NCBI RefSeq assembly: GCF_000340215.1
Contig: NW_006921538.1
Span: 3,019,869-3,083,868 of the forward strand
Origin: Pseudocercospora fijiensis CIRAD86
Lineage: Eukaryota; Ascomycota; Dothideomycetes; Mycosphaerellales; Mycosphaerellaceae
DNA: 64,000 nucleotides
Direction: 5' to 3'
A program made the translations under genes and the position numbers. The notes beneath the pieces were generated by a model. The model worked only from the letters and a program-made list of their open reading frames with translations, searched no databases and had not been told where the DNA came from. Each line of letters opens with the position of its first letter. Within the stretch, counting starts at the first letter, position 1. Below, piece after piece: positions 22,491 through 34,785 of the stretch.

Positions 22491-23029
22491 ACAGACACTA
22501 GCAAGGGCTCGCTCTACGCCTATATATCTAGCTCCGCCGCTAGCTGTTGATTATATTAGTCTTCTATAGACTATATTCAATTTAGTTAACTAGAAGCTAG
22601 GTACCGCCGCCGCCGCCGCTACCGCCGTGCTAGTTAAAGACGCTTAGTCGTAAGAGTCGCCTGTTCCAAGATACGTTGCTTAGCAATTGAATACACCGCT
22701 AAGAAGCCTACTAAGACAGTTCTTTTAATAGGCCGCTCTTTAGCACGAATAGAAGGAAGCTAAGGATAAAGAACAGCTCTTAAAGATAGAAGCACACTTT
22801 GTAACTAAACGATATAACTGCGATTAGTTATATCAACTTCCTATAAGAGATTGGAAGGAGCTTAGCTTCTATAAAGGCGACTTAGGTACGTTACGTAACT
22901 GCTTAAAGCGCTTCTAGAAGGAGAAACTATCCGAGAGAGAGTAAGATAATAACGATATTCGTAACGGAGCGACGGCTGTTTCTATTTGTTCAGTTTAGTT
23001 AGGCGTTTATATACAAACTACGAATCTAA

Positions 23030-24300
23030 GGGCTTGCTATTTGCTCCGTTGTATATATCTCTATTACTATCGTTGCTTCGAGAGTGCTTTCCGGCTTTAT
23101 TCTCGGAGTTGAAAGCGGAGGTAATATATAAAGCTTAGCAGTACCTACAATCCTATTATTAATTTTGCTATACTAACACTATACTAGCTATATATATAAA
23201 AATCATAACGGAGCTTTATATCCATCTTATCTTAGTATCCTATAAATACTAAGATATATAATCAAGGTTATAGTAGTTAGATTTGAAGCGACTAGAAATT
23301 CCGAGTAAGCTAGCTTTCCGCTTTAATCTCCGCTTTAGCTTTAGCTTTATTAAAGCCGTTTACGTTATATCTACTATGCTTAAACAACCCTGTTATATCT
23401 ATCTTTCTAATATAGTCTAGCGCCTATATAAGGAACTCTTAGAAGGTCTCGAAGTCGGCTATAAGGTCTCTATTCTTCTTAAGCTATTTCTTAAGTAGCG
23501 CGAAGGTCTGTTCGATAGGATTTAAGTTAGGAGAGTATAGCGGTAAGTACTCGAGCGTATATCCAGCTAACCGGATTATCGACTTAACCTTATCGCTATA
23601 GTAGATTAACGCGTTATCTATTATAATAATTATCTTCTCGTCTAGAAGCGGTAGTACTTTATTCTTAATCTAGTCGTTAAAGGTAACTTAATTAATAGCG
23701 CCTTAGACACAGAGCGTATACGGTAAATAGCTATAGATTGTAAGCGCTAGAAGTACTAACATTCGCTCTTGCCGTTGCGTATACTAATAGTCGTAGCAAT
23801 CTATACCCTTCGGAGACTATCTAAACTTGCGGTGTCTAGTCTTCTTATTAGAAGCCGTCTTATCGATAAATACTAACTTATCGACAGGCTATTTCTAACT
23901 CCTAGTATACTAGGCGGCTCTTGCTAGCGTACTACGCTCCTTCGCGATCTTCCGAGCGGCCTTGCGTATCTATCTAGTACTATATAAATAGCGCTATACT
24001 ATTAACGGATCTACCTCGATATCGAAGCGATCGAATAGTACGATATATATCTCCTCGAGGTATGCCTCCGGTCGCTTCGACAAGTACTTAAGCAGATAGA
24101 TTTCTATCTCCTTCGTTATCTTCCTTTTACGACTCGATTTAAACCGCTTCGATAGTAAGAACACCTTACTAAATTGATTATAATAGAACTTCTAACGATA
24201 TACAGTCGACTAGCTCGTACCTGTCTTTAATACGATATTAACCACCTTATAACCGGCGTTAAAATAGTACTTAGCGAGTCGCGTAGTATCGGTAGGTAGG
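23030..24300 (-). pseudogene. Tc1-like DD34E transposase of element A, decayed
   Basis: Minus-strand reading from an HTH-like N-terminus (about 24,300: TDTTRLAKYYFNAGYK) to the DDE core. First catalytic block LVFIDKTASNKKTRHRKF, where the family has FIDE: the first Asp is kept and the next Glu is now Lys. Second block IIIIIDNALIYYS with Asp kept. Third block LPLYSPNLNPIEQTFALLKK with Glu kept. Second Asp and Glu are 34 residues apart (DD34E). Several TAG/TAA codons interrupt it. It would cut and paste the element at TA sites if intact. Confidence 0.85.
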
Positions 24301-25217
24301 GCCGTAGGGAGGGCGCGTACGGCGTAGAAGAGCTAGAACAATACTAATAACAATACCTTAGACTGTATATTCAACGGCTATACTAACAACATATATTTTC
24401 TCGTGTTTAGGGCTATATAGCTAAAGAATGGGACAAAATAGTCGATTTACTAGCAAAATCTTAGTAGGGTTTCCCAGGTCTTGGCATTCTCAACCTTCCG
24501 GAAAAGGATAGTATCAACTGGTTCTACGACTACCTCCTCTGGCCTTTAATTGGACTCTTCTTCAGTGGCTTTTCTCTCGACCATTCGATTATAGGTGGTC
24601 TCTTCATTCTCCTCGGCCGAAAATTATTCGCCGTTTTATCGATCGGGATTACTGTATTCTTGTACATAGTGCTTGCTGGATTCGCTACCACACGACTTCA
24701 TGACTATATCTTTTTGTACCAGTCGTACGATGACAGGTCCGTTGCCGATAGAGTTCGCATCTTATTTAGAAACAGTTCCTCACGCCTCAGATATGCCTGG
24801 ACAGACATCAGTGGGAGACTTCGACGGGTATGCAACAGTTTGCCAGCAGGCTTCTAGGAACAGAGTCTCGCTCTTGGCAGCTCAAGGGAAAATTATCAAG
24901 TAGACGAAGCAGAGCAACAAGGAAGCACCAGCAGGGAAGAAGAGATACGCAGAGAAGAAGAGGCGGAGGCTGAAAGAGCAGAGCAGGCCAGGCAAGCTCG
25001 ACAAGCAGCGCGCGAACGCCTGCGAAACGCAGCTAAAAGAGGCAAGGAATTTGGCCAGAAGAGCTGGGTCTTCGTGCAAGAAAGAGTCGTTCCTGTTGCC
25101 ATCTGGCCTTTCGTGGCTATGGTCAAAGGCGTTGATGCGCTGAACCAGTGGCAGAATGAATACAGTGCTCGCAGGAGGTTGCGAAGACGTGAAGTTGGGC
25201 CTGTTCATCTCGATTAG

Positions 25218-25565
25218 TACTTCGTAGCGGATCATATAACATGTACAGTGCTGGCTGGTAGATTGAAATCGGCTGAACGTTCCCACATCTTTATGCGGCT
25301 CTCATTTGCATGGCAAGCAAAGTGGAATGATAGTTGGCTATCAGCAATACACGCCATCCTCAATCTGAGTATGCGCGACTATGTTCGTAAAGGCTCTCAT
25401 GCGTGCTCACATCTAGGCCGATGGCTTTGCGATTCACGGAGATGCGTGAATTCACGGATCGGACAGGCTAGGATTGCGCATCTCCCTTAGTGATGCTGTT
25501 GGCCCCTCACGACCATGTGAGGCCACGTCAATGCCATTGTTGCTCTTCATAGCATCGTTCTGTGA
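25218..25565. other. Host intergenic DNA
   Basis: Normal-composition sequence between the end of the broken membrane-protein gene and the start of Copia fragment 2. No gene recognised. Confidence 0.5.
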
Positions 25566-26108
25566 GGTTTAGTTTAGTGTCCCGCTCGGCCTCGTATTTC
25601 CATTCTCGGAACTTAGTGTATACCTCGCTCCTATAGCGAGTAAGGCGGATACTGGACCGTCTAGTAGCCTCGTCGGTTATCGTTAATACATAGCGGTTTC
25701 CGCCTAGGGTCTCGTATTTATATAGGCCCTAAAAGTCGATCTATACCCTCTCTAAGGGTTCCTTAGATTGTTCTAGCTCTTCTATACTTTGTACTTTAGT
25801 ACTCTTAGCCGTAATATAGGTAGAGTAGTTTAGTCTACTTACTGTCTTCGGTATTCCTTCTAAGGCTTTATCTAGCCTAGAGGTCTTAGATTCTCTAGAA
25901 TGTCCTAGGCGCCGATACTATAGTAGACTAGTACTATCCGTAGTACTATCTACTACTCGTATAGACCGTTTTTCCTTTAGGATATAGGTCTTTCCTTATT
26001 TAATTACCTTAGCGAGTATATTATTATTTCGCTTTAGAATCGCTACTTCTTTATTAAAGAGAGTAGTAATCCCTCGCTCCGCGAGTTAGCTTATAGAGAG
26101 TAGGTTAT

Positions 26109-26251
26109 TGTTACGGAGTGGTTACTTAGACCTAGGTTGGGGCCTAAGGCATCAAGTCTTAGCGAGGATACTTCCTCGCACGCTTCCTTCTACCTCTAGA
26201 TAGAACCGTACGACAACTCGTTTATCTCCTATACCTTACTATCTCGTAACA
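26109..26251 (+). repeat. Gypsy-3 5' LTR
   Basis: 143 bp, TG...CA ends, nearly identical to 33944-34086. The few differences are C/T and G/A. Confidence 0.92.
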
Positions 26252-26789
26252 TTTTGTCGTACTACCCGTTAAGTCTATTATAGAAAGGTTTTAGGGCTAT
26301 CGGAGAAGCGCCGGTGCGGCATACTTAGTTAGGAAGAGATAGGAAATTTTTACTACCCTTCGAGCAACGCGAGAAGCGCGTATATGCATCCACTAGTTAG
26401 ACGACTAACTATTAGCAGAGTCGATACAATTAGGAATAGACGATAGATTATTACTAGGATCGGCGTATTACGAGCCGTTAGTCCGAGAGCTGTGCTAGCT
26501 ATAGAGCGCTAGTATATCTAGTCGGGTCTTCAATCCGAAACACGTTAAGAGAGAGATAAAAGTTATATAGCAGCGATATAGTAGCTGCAGAACCATTTAA
26601 CGAGCATTTACCGCTCGAGTAGGAGCGGGGGAAATTAGGTTAGGTACTAACTAAACAGTTGGTCTTTATACTCTCTATACTTAGTTTCTATATACTGCAG
26701 TTTTAGTCTTATTTCAAGTCTATTTACGGTTCAGTTTCTACATACTGCTTACTATTCAATTGTCCTATATCTAGTATACCGGAGTCGCA

Positions 26790-29700
26790 ACAGTCGGCTC
26801 CTACCGATCCTAATAAGCAGAGAAAGCTGCTACAAGATATCGCCAAAATTAAAGCTAAAGGTAGTCAAGCACTACGAGAACACTAAGTAGCTCAGTTAGC
26901 CTATAAACAGCAATAAGAGGAGGATCCGGAGGAAAAGGCCTTCCTAGAAGGGACTAATCTACTAGCTTCTCCTCTTTAACGAATTTCTAGACGAACTTTT
27001 CCTACTTACGACGGCATCGATACGAACCCTAACATTAATATACTAAAAACCTCCGCTATAGCGAAAGGCGACGAGCTACCTCTAGCAATAGTAAAGGCTA
27101 CTTCGAAAGCGCTAATTAAAGACTTCCTTCAACCTTAGGCGAGCCTACGACCTCCTATTCGAGAAGAACTAGAGCTGTCGCTAACTAACCCTTTTAGGAA
27201 GCTAACTACCTTAAAGAGTACTAGGTTTGTAGGGTTTTAAGGAAAGAGCTTCGGAAGTCTAGCTACGAGACGCGATCTTCCCTCTAAGCGGCAATAGCTA
27301 TATTAAAATTAACCTAGGGTCGATAAGGACACTAAATCGGACATCTAGGCACTAGAGGCTAAGAATAGCTACATTCGCGACAATAGTGCTCGAGCCCGCG
27401 TACGACGCAAACACCCTAAACGCGAACCCTTAGTAGAATATATGTCTCCCGTGCGTATACCGGTCAACTTTAACGATTAGAGCTAAACTTAAGGGCGCTC
27501 TTAGCAGCCTCCGGCCCTTCTATCGCGAAGGACTAAGAAGTCGCCTCGAATGCCTCAAACCCTAGGCGCCTTCCTAGATAATAGGTCTAAAGTTAACAAG
27601 TCGTATGCCTTAGGGCTAGTTCCGTTAGACACTAACAACGATATAAACAATAACGAAGAAGAGGAAGGTCCTATCGATACTGCGTTTATCGACTAAATCG
27701 AAGCAATCTTACTAGAGAGCGAGCGCATCGTAAGTAAGCACTATCCGGATATTGCTTATATCGAGTAGCAAGATTAAATAATGGATCCTAACTAATATTC
27801 CGACGATAAGGGCGACTTAGATAGCACTTTATACCGGATCGACTTAAACGACTTCTTTATAGAACCGCCTACGTTCGACCTAGCCGATTAAGACGAGAGC
27901 AACTTTCGACCGGAGTACTACGTGGCCTCTAGCACTATAGAATTCGCAACGAAGACGGCTGTCCGACCGCGCGCCTAGTTCTACGGTACTATACACCTCT
28001 TCCGAGAATACTAGTCCCTTAAGCAGAACTAGTCCGCTAATGCCCGAGATTATAAGAAATAGATAAGTAAAGCAGTATCGTAGAAAATAAAGCACGCTAA
28101 CCTAGAACAAAAGCTCTAAGAAGCGAAGAAGATAGGCAAGCAGCCGCTTAACGTAACGCTTAGTAAAGAATACTAGGCGCTTAAGACGCTCGCAAACTAT
28201 AGGCTATAGATATTAAACTAGCAGAAGATTGCTCTCGAACAATAAGTTAAGGCTTTAGAGTAGTAGCTATAGTACCGGACCGATAAAGTTGCTACTATCC
28301 GGCAGTAGCTCAATAAGTATTCGTATATTAATCTAAGGACTCAAGCCGAGCGAGACTTAGTTAACGTCGCTTCGCCTCGCTAGCGCCTAGTAGAGATGCT
28401 AGGCTAACGCCCTCAACCGCCTCTCCGGCAATCTACTGCTCCTAATCCTTTGCAGTAGGTCTACTAACGAGCCTTCTAACGACTATAGTCCGTCTAGCCT
28501 CTATAGGCTCCTAGCTAAGCCCCTCTCCTTACTCCCCTCGCCGCTAGTATACCCCGAGGAGTAAGTGTAGCGCTATCTAACGCCGCTTAATATTACATTC
28601 CAAAGAACCGAGTGCGATAGCTAGACCCGGAAGTGTTTAGCGGAGACCGATCAAAATACTAAGCCTAGAAGATTAAGATAAAGGCTAAATTCGCGAATAC
28701 TTTCGAGTACGACGAAGTAGCGAGCTGCTTTGAGTACGCCGTAATGCTTACTGCCGAAGAGCCGTAGACAATGCTTATCGACAACACTTAGGAAGCGGAT
28801 GTCTAGCAATCTCTTAAGGATATGTAGGATGCCTTCGATGCTAACTAGGGACAAAATCCTAAGGAACGAATAGTCTTAGCATAGATACGCCTTACGACTA
28901 TATAACAACCGGATGGCAAGGATACGTTTAACGATTAGATTATCGAGTACCGTACTACCCTCTCTTAATCCCGCGAAGTACTAAACTCCTTCAAGCTCTA
29001 GAATAAGCTTAATAGCACCTATAAGCACGAGCTTAAGAATAAGTAGCGTCTACCTTTTAATAAGTTCTACGAGGAGGCAAGAGCTTTACAGGAGTTATAG
29101 GGCATAATTAAGGATTAGGCAAAAGCTAGAGATAAGAAGAAGGGTGCGCGTACTAACAATAACAATCGTCTAACAGCCGGACCTGCTAGAGCCCTACGAG
29201 TAGCAGGCGCCGGAGCTGCTGCTAGATTTAATAACCGCAAAGCCGTGCGTGTTATTCCTATAAAGTATAGCAAGATCACCCCCGCGACAGATGCCGAGAA
29301 GGAGAGGTTCAAGCGTAAGAACCGCTGCTTCCGCTGCCGGGAAATCGGCTATTAGTCCCGAGATGTAGCCTGCGTTATGCACTTTAGTAAGGGCCTATTT
29401 ACCTTCGGATATGTGAACGAGAGCACTCCTACGAATAAGTATAACCGTAACGTTCGCCTCGCACTTATAAGAGAAGAATCTAGACCCGAAGATAGAGAGC
29501 CGCTAGACGACAACGACGAAGCCGAACAGGATAATAATAGCGAGTATTCGGAAAACGACGAGCCTTAGGAGTAAGCCGCAAACCTAAGGCTAATAAAGAG
29601 CGCAACTATAAAGAGAAACTCTACTCGCTGTCTAACGAGGACGAGGGCTACGCTAGCGCCTCTATATAATCTATAGGCATGTCCTAGTAGGGTTAGGTAC

Positions 29701-32700
29701 TAGTTCAACCCTAGTATAGTCGCTATATAGTCTGCTCCGCTAGCATCCTGTCTCCCCGCCTTACGAAGCGTCGGAATCGTAATCCGCGTAAGAAACTACC
29801 TAAGCCGTTACCTAATAAGGTACGCTCGCTAATCGACTGTAGAGCTACTATATAGTTCGCCTATCCTTAGTTTATCCGTAAGCATTATATCGATACCTTC
29901 TCTTTGTCCGCTCTAAGACGACTTCGCCTTACCGACGGACGGCGTACGCATCTAACGAAAGCAGCATACATTACTATTACTATCGGAAATTATACCGACA
30001 CATCGCTATATTACCTTACTAATATCGATTAGTACGACTTAGTCCTCGGCATATTATAGCTAGAAGAGCATAACCCGTATATTTCCTAGCAGTACCGCAC
30101 CTTAGACTTCAATTCAGCTCAATGCTGTCTAGTATATAACTTGTATAGCAAGCCCTATATAGTCGCACTCGATTATAAGACGAAGGTTGTCCCTCGTACG
30201 AACGAAGCCGTAGCTAATATCTGCACTATTAGCGCTAATACCTTCGTCCGAATAGCGAAAAGGCCCGGCAATGAACTTTTTGTGCTATAGCCTAAAGACC
30301 TTAACGACCCTCAATTGAAGAGCCTTAAAGAGGTCGCTCTCTCTACAATGTCTCTAGAAGACTATAAGATCTTTATAAAGAAGTCCAAAGATATAGATCC
30401 GAAAGACAAGCTAATGCCGCGATATTATCATCTCGCTAAAGCCTTTAAGACTAAGGACTATACGGTACTCCTAAACTACGATCCTAAAACCGACTATGCT
30501 ATCGATCTAAAACTAGGAGCTTAGCCTCCCTACTAGAAGGGCTATCCTATAAATGCTAAGCAACTAGCAGTTACGAAGAAGTACGTCGATAACTAACTAG
30601 CAAAAGGAATAATTGAGCCTTCGAACTCGTCCTACGCGTTACCTGTCCTACTTATCCGAAAACTAGGAGGCGGCCTCCGAGTATATATCGACTATCGTGC
30701 CTTAAACGCGCTTATAGTAAAAGACCGCTATCCGATCCCGCTTATTAGAGAAACCTTAGACAGGCTCTGTTACGCTAAGTGGTTTACGAAGTTAGACATC
30801 GTCGCGGCTTTTAACAACTTACGTATTCGGAAGGGTAACGAGTAGTTAACTGCATTTATTACGCGCTACGGCCTCTATTAGTATAAAGTTCTGCCCTTCG
30901 GACTATACAACGGACCGAGTTCTTTCTAAAGGCACATTAACACAATCCTTCGCGAATTCCTCGACGATTTTGTTACGGTATACCTTAATAATGTCCTTAT
31001 CTATACCGATAGTACCGAAGAAGACTACGCTAAACAAGTCGAACGGGTTATTTAGAGGCTGCTAGATATAGGCCTGCTAATTGATATCGACAAAAGTGAA
31101 TTCTATATTAAGAGGGTCAAATACCTAGGCCTGTTCGTTATAACTAAAGGGATAGAAATAGACCCGTCTAAGGTCGAAGCCATTTAGCACTAGCAGACAC
31201 CCCGAAATCTGAAGGACGTATAAGCCTTCCTCGGGTTCGCTAGATTCTACCGGCGATTTATCTATAGATTCTCTTGCGTAGTAGTACCGTTAACTGCCCT
31301 TACAAAGAAAGACCTTCCTTAGTAGTAGTCTAACGATTGCTAGGCTGCGTTCGACAAGCTAAAGGAAGCATTCGTAACTGCCCCTATTCTCTCTTATTTC
31401 CGCCCCGGTAAAGAGACCTAGGTAGAAACCGACTCATCCGACTAGGTTACAGCCGGTATCCTGTCTTAAATACGTAATAGGCAACTCAAACTAATCGCCT
31501 TCTTTTCTAAGAAGATAGTACCTACCGAGATCAATTATAACATCTATAATAAAGAGCTCCTCGCTATTATTAAATGTTTCGAAGAGTAGGAGCTAGAACT
31601 AATAATGCAAGATGTAAAGGTACTATCGGATTATCGCAACCTAGAATACTTTATATCTACTAAGAAGCTCAATAGGCGTTAAGCTCGATAGGCTGAATTC
31701 CTATTACAATTCAGTTTCAAGATAACCTATCGACCCGGCAAGCAAGGAACAAAGCCTAACAGCCTTACGCGACGCTCTTAAGACATACCCTCTAACGCTA
31801 ACGATCCGAGACTGTAACACTAAGAACGAGTAGTACTAAAGAGCGACAACTTAGATATAGTTACTAGCTTCGCAATGAAGTGTAAAGAAGACAGCGGTTA
31901 CGAATCCTGTCTTAATATTAGCGTTAAGGACAACGCTAAAGAAAAGGAGGGGGGGGAAATAGCAGAAACGACGCCCGAAGCTGTATTAGAGGAAGCTAAG
32001 AAAGCGCAGTCGGAGATTGACATAGAATCGGCTATTAACTAGATGTTCAGCTAGGCATACGAGCAAGACAGCATACTAATATTTATAAAAGAAATGGATT
32101 AGCATCTACGAGAAGGAACTGTCTCGCCCTAGATAAGAATCTATAAGGTATCGCTAAGCGATTGTCGAATTGACTAGAAGCGACTTTAGATTAACAAAAG
32201 GTTCTATATCCCTGCTTTCAAGAACCTCCGGATACGCGCTATCTAGAGATTCTACGATAGTCCGCTAGCCGGACATTAAGGCATTAACCGTACCTTAGAG
32301 CTTATCTTGCGCAACAACCTCTACTAGCCTAAGATAACTGCTAATATCGCTCGGTACCTACGCAATTATAGGGCCTACCGAGGCGCTACACCCTCCCGTC
32401 TGTAGAAGCTAGGGACATTATCCCTATTACCTACGCCTACTAAACCTTAGAAGCACATTACCCTCGACTATATTGTCGATCTTCCTCTAAGTTAGAACGA
32501 ACACCTTAGCAACTAGAAAACCTATTGCTATATCCTTACGGTAACGGATTGCTTAACTAAGCAAGTGCGCCTGCTACCTACTAACCGATTGGATGCGGAA
32601 GATGCTACGTAGCTGTTCTTTTACTTTATCTTGCCCGTATACGGATTACCTAATGTCATCTTTAGCGATCGCGGTTCGCAATTCGTTAGCGTATTCTTTA

Positions 32701-33640
32701 AAAGATTGTGCGTCAATCTTAGCATTAAGCAAAACCTGTCTTTAGCATTCTACCCTAAGACTAACGGCTAGTCTAAGCGTACTAACTAAACGCTCGAACA
32801 ATACCTACGCGTGTTTTGCTCCTAACAACAAGACGACTAGTCTGCCTAGTTACCGCTAGCGGAATTCGCGATAAACAACCACGTCGCCTCCGCGACAGGT
32901 ATAACGCCCTTCTTCGCTAACATAGGCCGCTACCCCTTTATAGGTTTCTACGACATTCTACGCCTATAGGTTACTAAATAGCAACTGCCTAAACTCGAGG
33001 CAGCGGATGAGTTCGCTAAGCGAATACGTAGCATTCTCGAAGAATGCCGCGCCTCGCATATACTAACATAGGTTACTAACGTAGACTAAGCGAATACTTA
33101 CCGAACAGTTGCTGCTAACTATTAGCCTAGAACCCTAGTATAGCTAGATGCTCGAAACCTCCGAACTAACCGCCCTAGCAAGAAACTAGACAGGAAGTAG
33201 TTAGGACCCTTTACTATTAACAAAGCGATAGGTCGTCGCTTATATAAGCTTAACCTGCTAGATTCGATGCGATTAGTTCACCCTGTCTTCTATATAGTAA
33301 TATTGCGGCCTGCCGCCGACGACCTACTACTAGGGCAAGAGCTTATTAACGCTCTACCGCCTGTACTAATTACTAGGGAAGAAGGTAGACAGCCCGAAGA
33401 AGAGTGGGAGTTAGAGAGAATCTATAGCTCTAGGAAAGCTGCCGACGGAGAGATATAGTACAAGGCACGATAGAAGGATAGGTTAGAGACTAAGAACCGA
33501 TAGGATGACTTCCTTCCTAGTGCGGAAGAGCTAGTAGCCGAGTATTATTAGCGATATCTACGTAGACTGAAACCTGCCGTAGCTAAGGACTTGCTGCCTA
33601 TAAAGCAGTATAGACTGTCGGTAATACAAAAGGGCTATAC
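26790..33640 (+). pseudogene. Gypsy-3 gag-pol, decayed
   Basis: Gag is long (about 26,790-29,570) and ends in a zinc knuckle CFRCREIGY*SRDVAC (29,323-29,385) followed by an acidic tail. Pol (about 29,800 on) holds RT motifs [31 protein letters not shown] and VLPFGLYNGPSSF. The RT active site reads VYLNNVLIY (30981-30992), so both catalytic Asp codons have become Asn. Integrase follows (about 32,160-33,100). Near 33,390-33,560 comes a chromodomain-like end (EEEWELERIYSSRKAADGE...). Open remnants survive at 29377-29568, 30315-30524 and 33267-33458. The rest is broken by TAG/TAA at Trp/Gln sites. Confidence 0.87.
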
Positions 33641-33943
33641 TGTTCTACCGTAACGATCTTTAGAGTTCATGCTAGACCGTCCGACCCTAAACAGACTCGC
33701 TGCCGAGTAGTTGAGACAGAACCTAGCACTTGCAGCGACATTTGCCTCCTGCTAGGGCATAACGCTGTTCCGGTAAGCTGCTAGTAAACGGATAGCGTAA
33801 GGTGCCCGTAACGCCCGCCCGGACTTGTATAACTTGCATGCTATAGCATAGCGGTACGAAGCATAGTTATAGACATAGGAAAGAAAGGCCTGTTTGCACG
33901 TCGTTAAGTCGTCGCAGGAGCTCCTTATTGTGGAGGGGAATAC

Positions 33944-34086
33944 TGTTACGGAGTGGTTGCTTAGACCTAGGTTAGGGCCTAAGGCATCAAGTCTTAGCGA
34001 GGATACTTCCTCGCACGCTTCCTTCTACCTCTAGATAGAACCGTACGACAACTCGTTTATCTCCTATACCTTACTGTCTCGTAACA
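33944..34086 (+). repeat. Gypsy-3 3' LTR
   Basis: 143 bp, preceded by a purine tract and followed by the target duplication GTTAT. Confidence 0.92.
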
Positions 34087-34663
34087 GTTATAGGCTAAGT
34101 CCGGTACGTATAGGACGTCCTTAATACTAGTCTTAGTACTATTAAAGGTAACTAGTATCGTTCTAGTACCTTTTACTAGTACTCTCTTTCTATCGGCTAG
34201 CGTAATATCTCTAGTTTCCTCTAGATAGTCGGCAAATATATCCCGTTTATAGGTCGTATGCCGTATACATCCCGAGTCTAGGATCTAATCGTCTAGATCC
34301 TTATCCGTATCGTATAATAGAGTAGTCTAAGCCGCTACTCTCGTCGTATTTTTATTTTCCTTTCTCTTAGGATCCTTATTATCTCCCTCCTTTTCTTGCT
34401 TCTCTTTATACTTATAGTAATCCCGTTTAAAGTGTCCGTATGTTTAACTAAGTCCTACCCGCTCGTAATTCTTATAAACCCCCTTATTCTTCTAAACTCC
34501 TACGAAGCCTCTTCGAGTACCTCTAAGGTACCTAAGAAGGGCCTTAAAGACTCCCTCTTTCCCTTAGCTTCGGGTTGTATTCTTTTACTAGTTTCTTAGT
34601 ATAGGTAAGATCTTCTTCTAGCATTATATTATTATACTCTCGTAACTAACCTTTAGACCCCGT

Positions 34664-34686
34664 AGTAGTTCGGTTTCCGAACTACT
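34664..34686. repeat. Perfect hairpin near the left end of the hAT element
   Basis: AGTAGTTCGG, loop TTT, CCGAACTACT: a perfect 10-bp inverted repeat. Its position at the boundary with Copia fragment 2 suggests a terminal or subterminal element of the hAT. Confidence 0.6.
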
Positions 34687-34785
34687 AAACGTATATAGTT
34701 TAGTTTCTTAGCGGCGAACTAGCTCCCTAGTTCTAGTTTGGTTTTTTCGAACTATATAGATTCCTAGTTCGAACTAGAGACTATA

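Larger units (their letters stand above)
21021..24511 (-). mobile_element. Tc1-like element A, 3.49 kb, two convergent ORFs
   Basis: Terminal inverted repeats are CTATGCTTTTCCGGAAGG at the left and, as reverse complement of the right end, CTATCCTTTTCCGGAAGG; identity continues through GTTGAGAATGCCAAGA. Flanking TA dinucleotides (21019-21020, 24512-24513) are the typical Tc1/mariner target duplication. The outer 40 or so bases at both ends lack RIP changes while the interior is heavily altered. A transposase lies on the minus strand and a second coding-like stretch on the plus strand. Confidence 0.87.
19709..25217 (+). pseudogene. Broken membrane-protein gene, split by Tc1-like element A
   Basis: Family not recognised. 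From ATG 19709 a hydrophobic start (LYALDLLLVFAILLAV) is followed by a change of frame near 19,850 into a long soluble stretch (to 20,761). A 60-nt intron (20762-20821) follows, then a clear membrane helix (VLAVVPLLSIVAISLVAVVF), where the element at 21021 cuts in. After it, from 24513, come more membrane helices (WPLIGLFFSGFSL, LSIGITVFLYIVLAG), then a Glu/Arg/Ala-rich coiled coil ending at TAG 25217. There are two in-frame TAG codons (20056-20058 and 24855-24857), both explained by CAG to TAG. The two flanks are out of register by one base even after precise excision, so there is at least one further lesion or an unseen intron. Expression of a full product is unlikely. Confidence 0.65.
26109..34086 (+). 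mobile_element. Gypsy-3: full-length Ty3/gypsy retrotransposon with chromodomain-like tail, RIP-decayed
   Basis: 143-bp LTRs at 26109-26251 and 33944-34086 (TGTTACGGAGTGG...CTCGTAACA) with perfect 5-bp target duplications GTTAT (26104-26108, 34087-34091). A purine tract (GTGGAGGGGAATAC) directly precedes the 3' LTR. It is 7,978 bp, plus strand, and of a different family from Gypsy-1 and Gypsy-2. Confidence 0.92.
25566..34650 (-). mobile_element. Copia fragment 2 (integrase to gag zinc knuckle), split by Gypsy-3
   Basis: 25566-26108 and 34092 to about 34650 align, on the minus strand, with the integrase, pre-integrase and zinc-knuckle stretch of Copia-1 (about 15,230-16,650). For example, GCGAGTAAGGCGGATA matches GCGAGTAAGACGGATA at about 15,280. 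Neither LTRs nor RT are present, so it is a truncated internal fragment. Gypsy-3 sits in the middle with a GTTAT duplication. The left edge meets host DNA near 25,566 and the right edge meets the hAT element near 34,650. Confidence 0.75.

Noticed and set aside
24828..24857. 30-nt GT...AG segment that would remove the TAG at 24855-24857 in frame
   Set aside because: 30 nt is shorter than introns known in such fungi (the host introns here are 51-62 nt). A RIP nonsense change explains it better.
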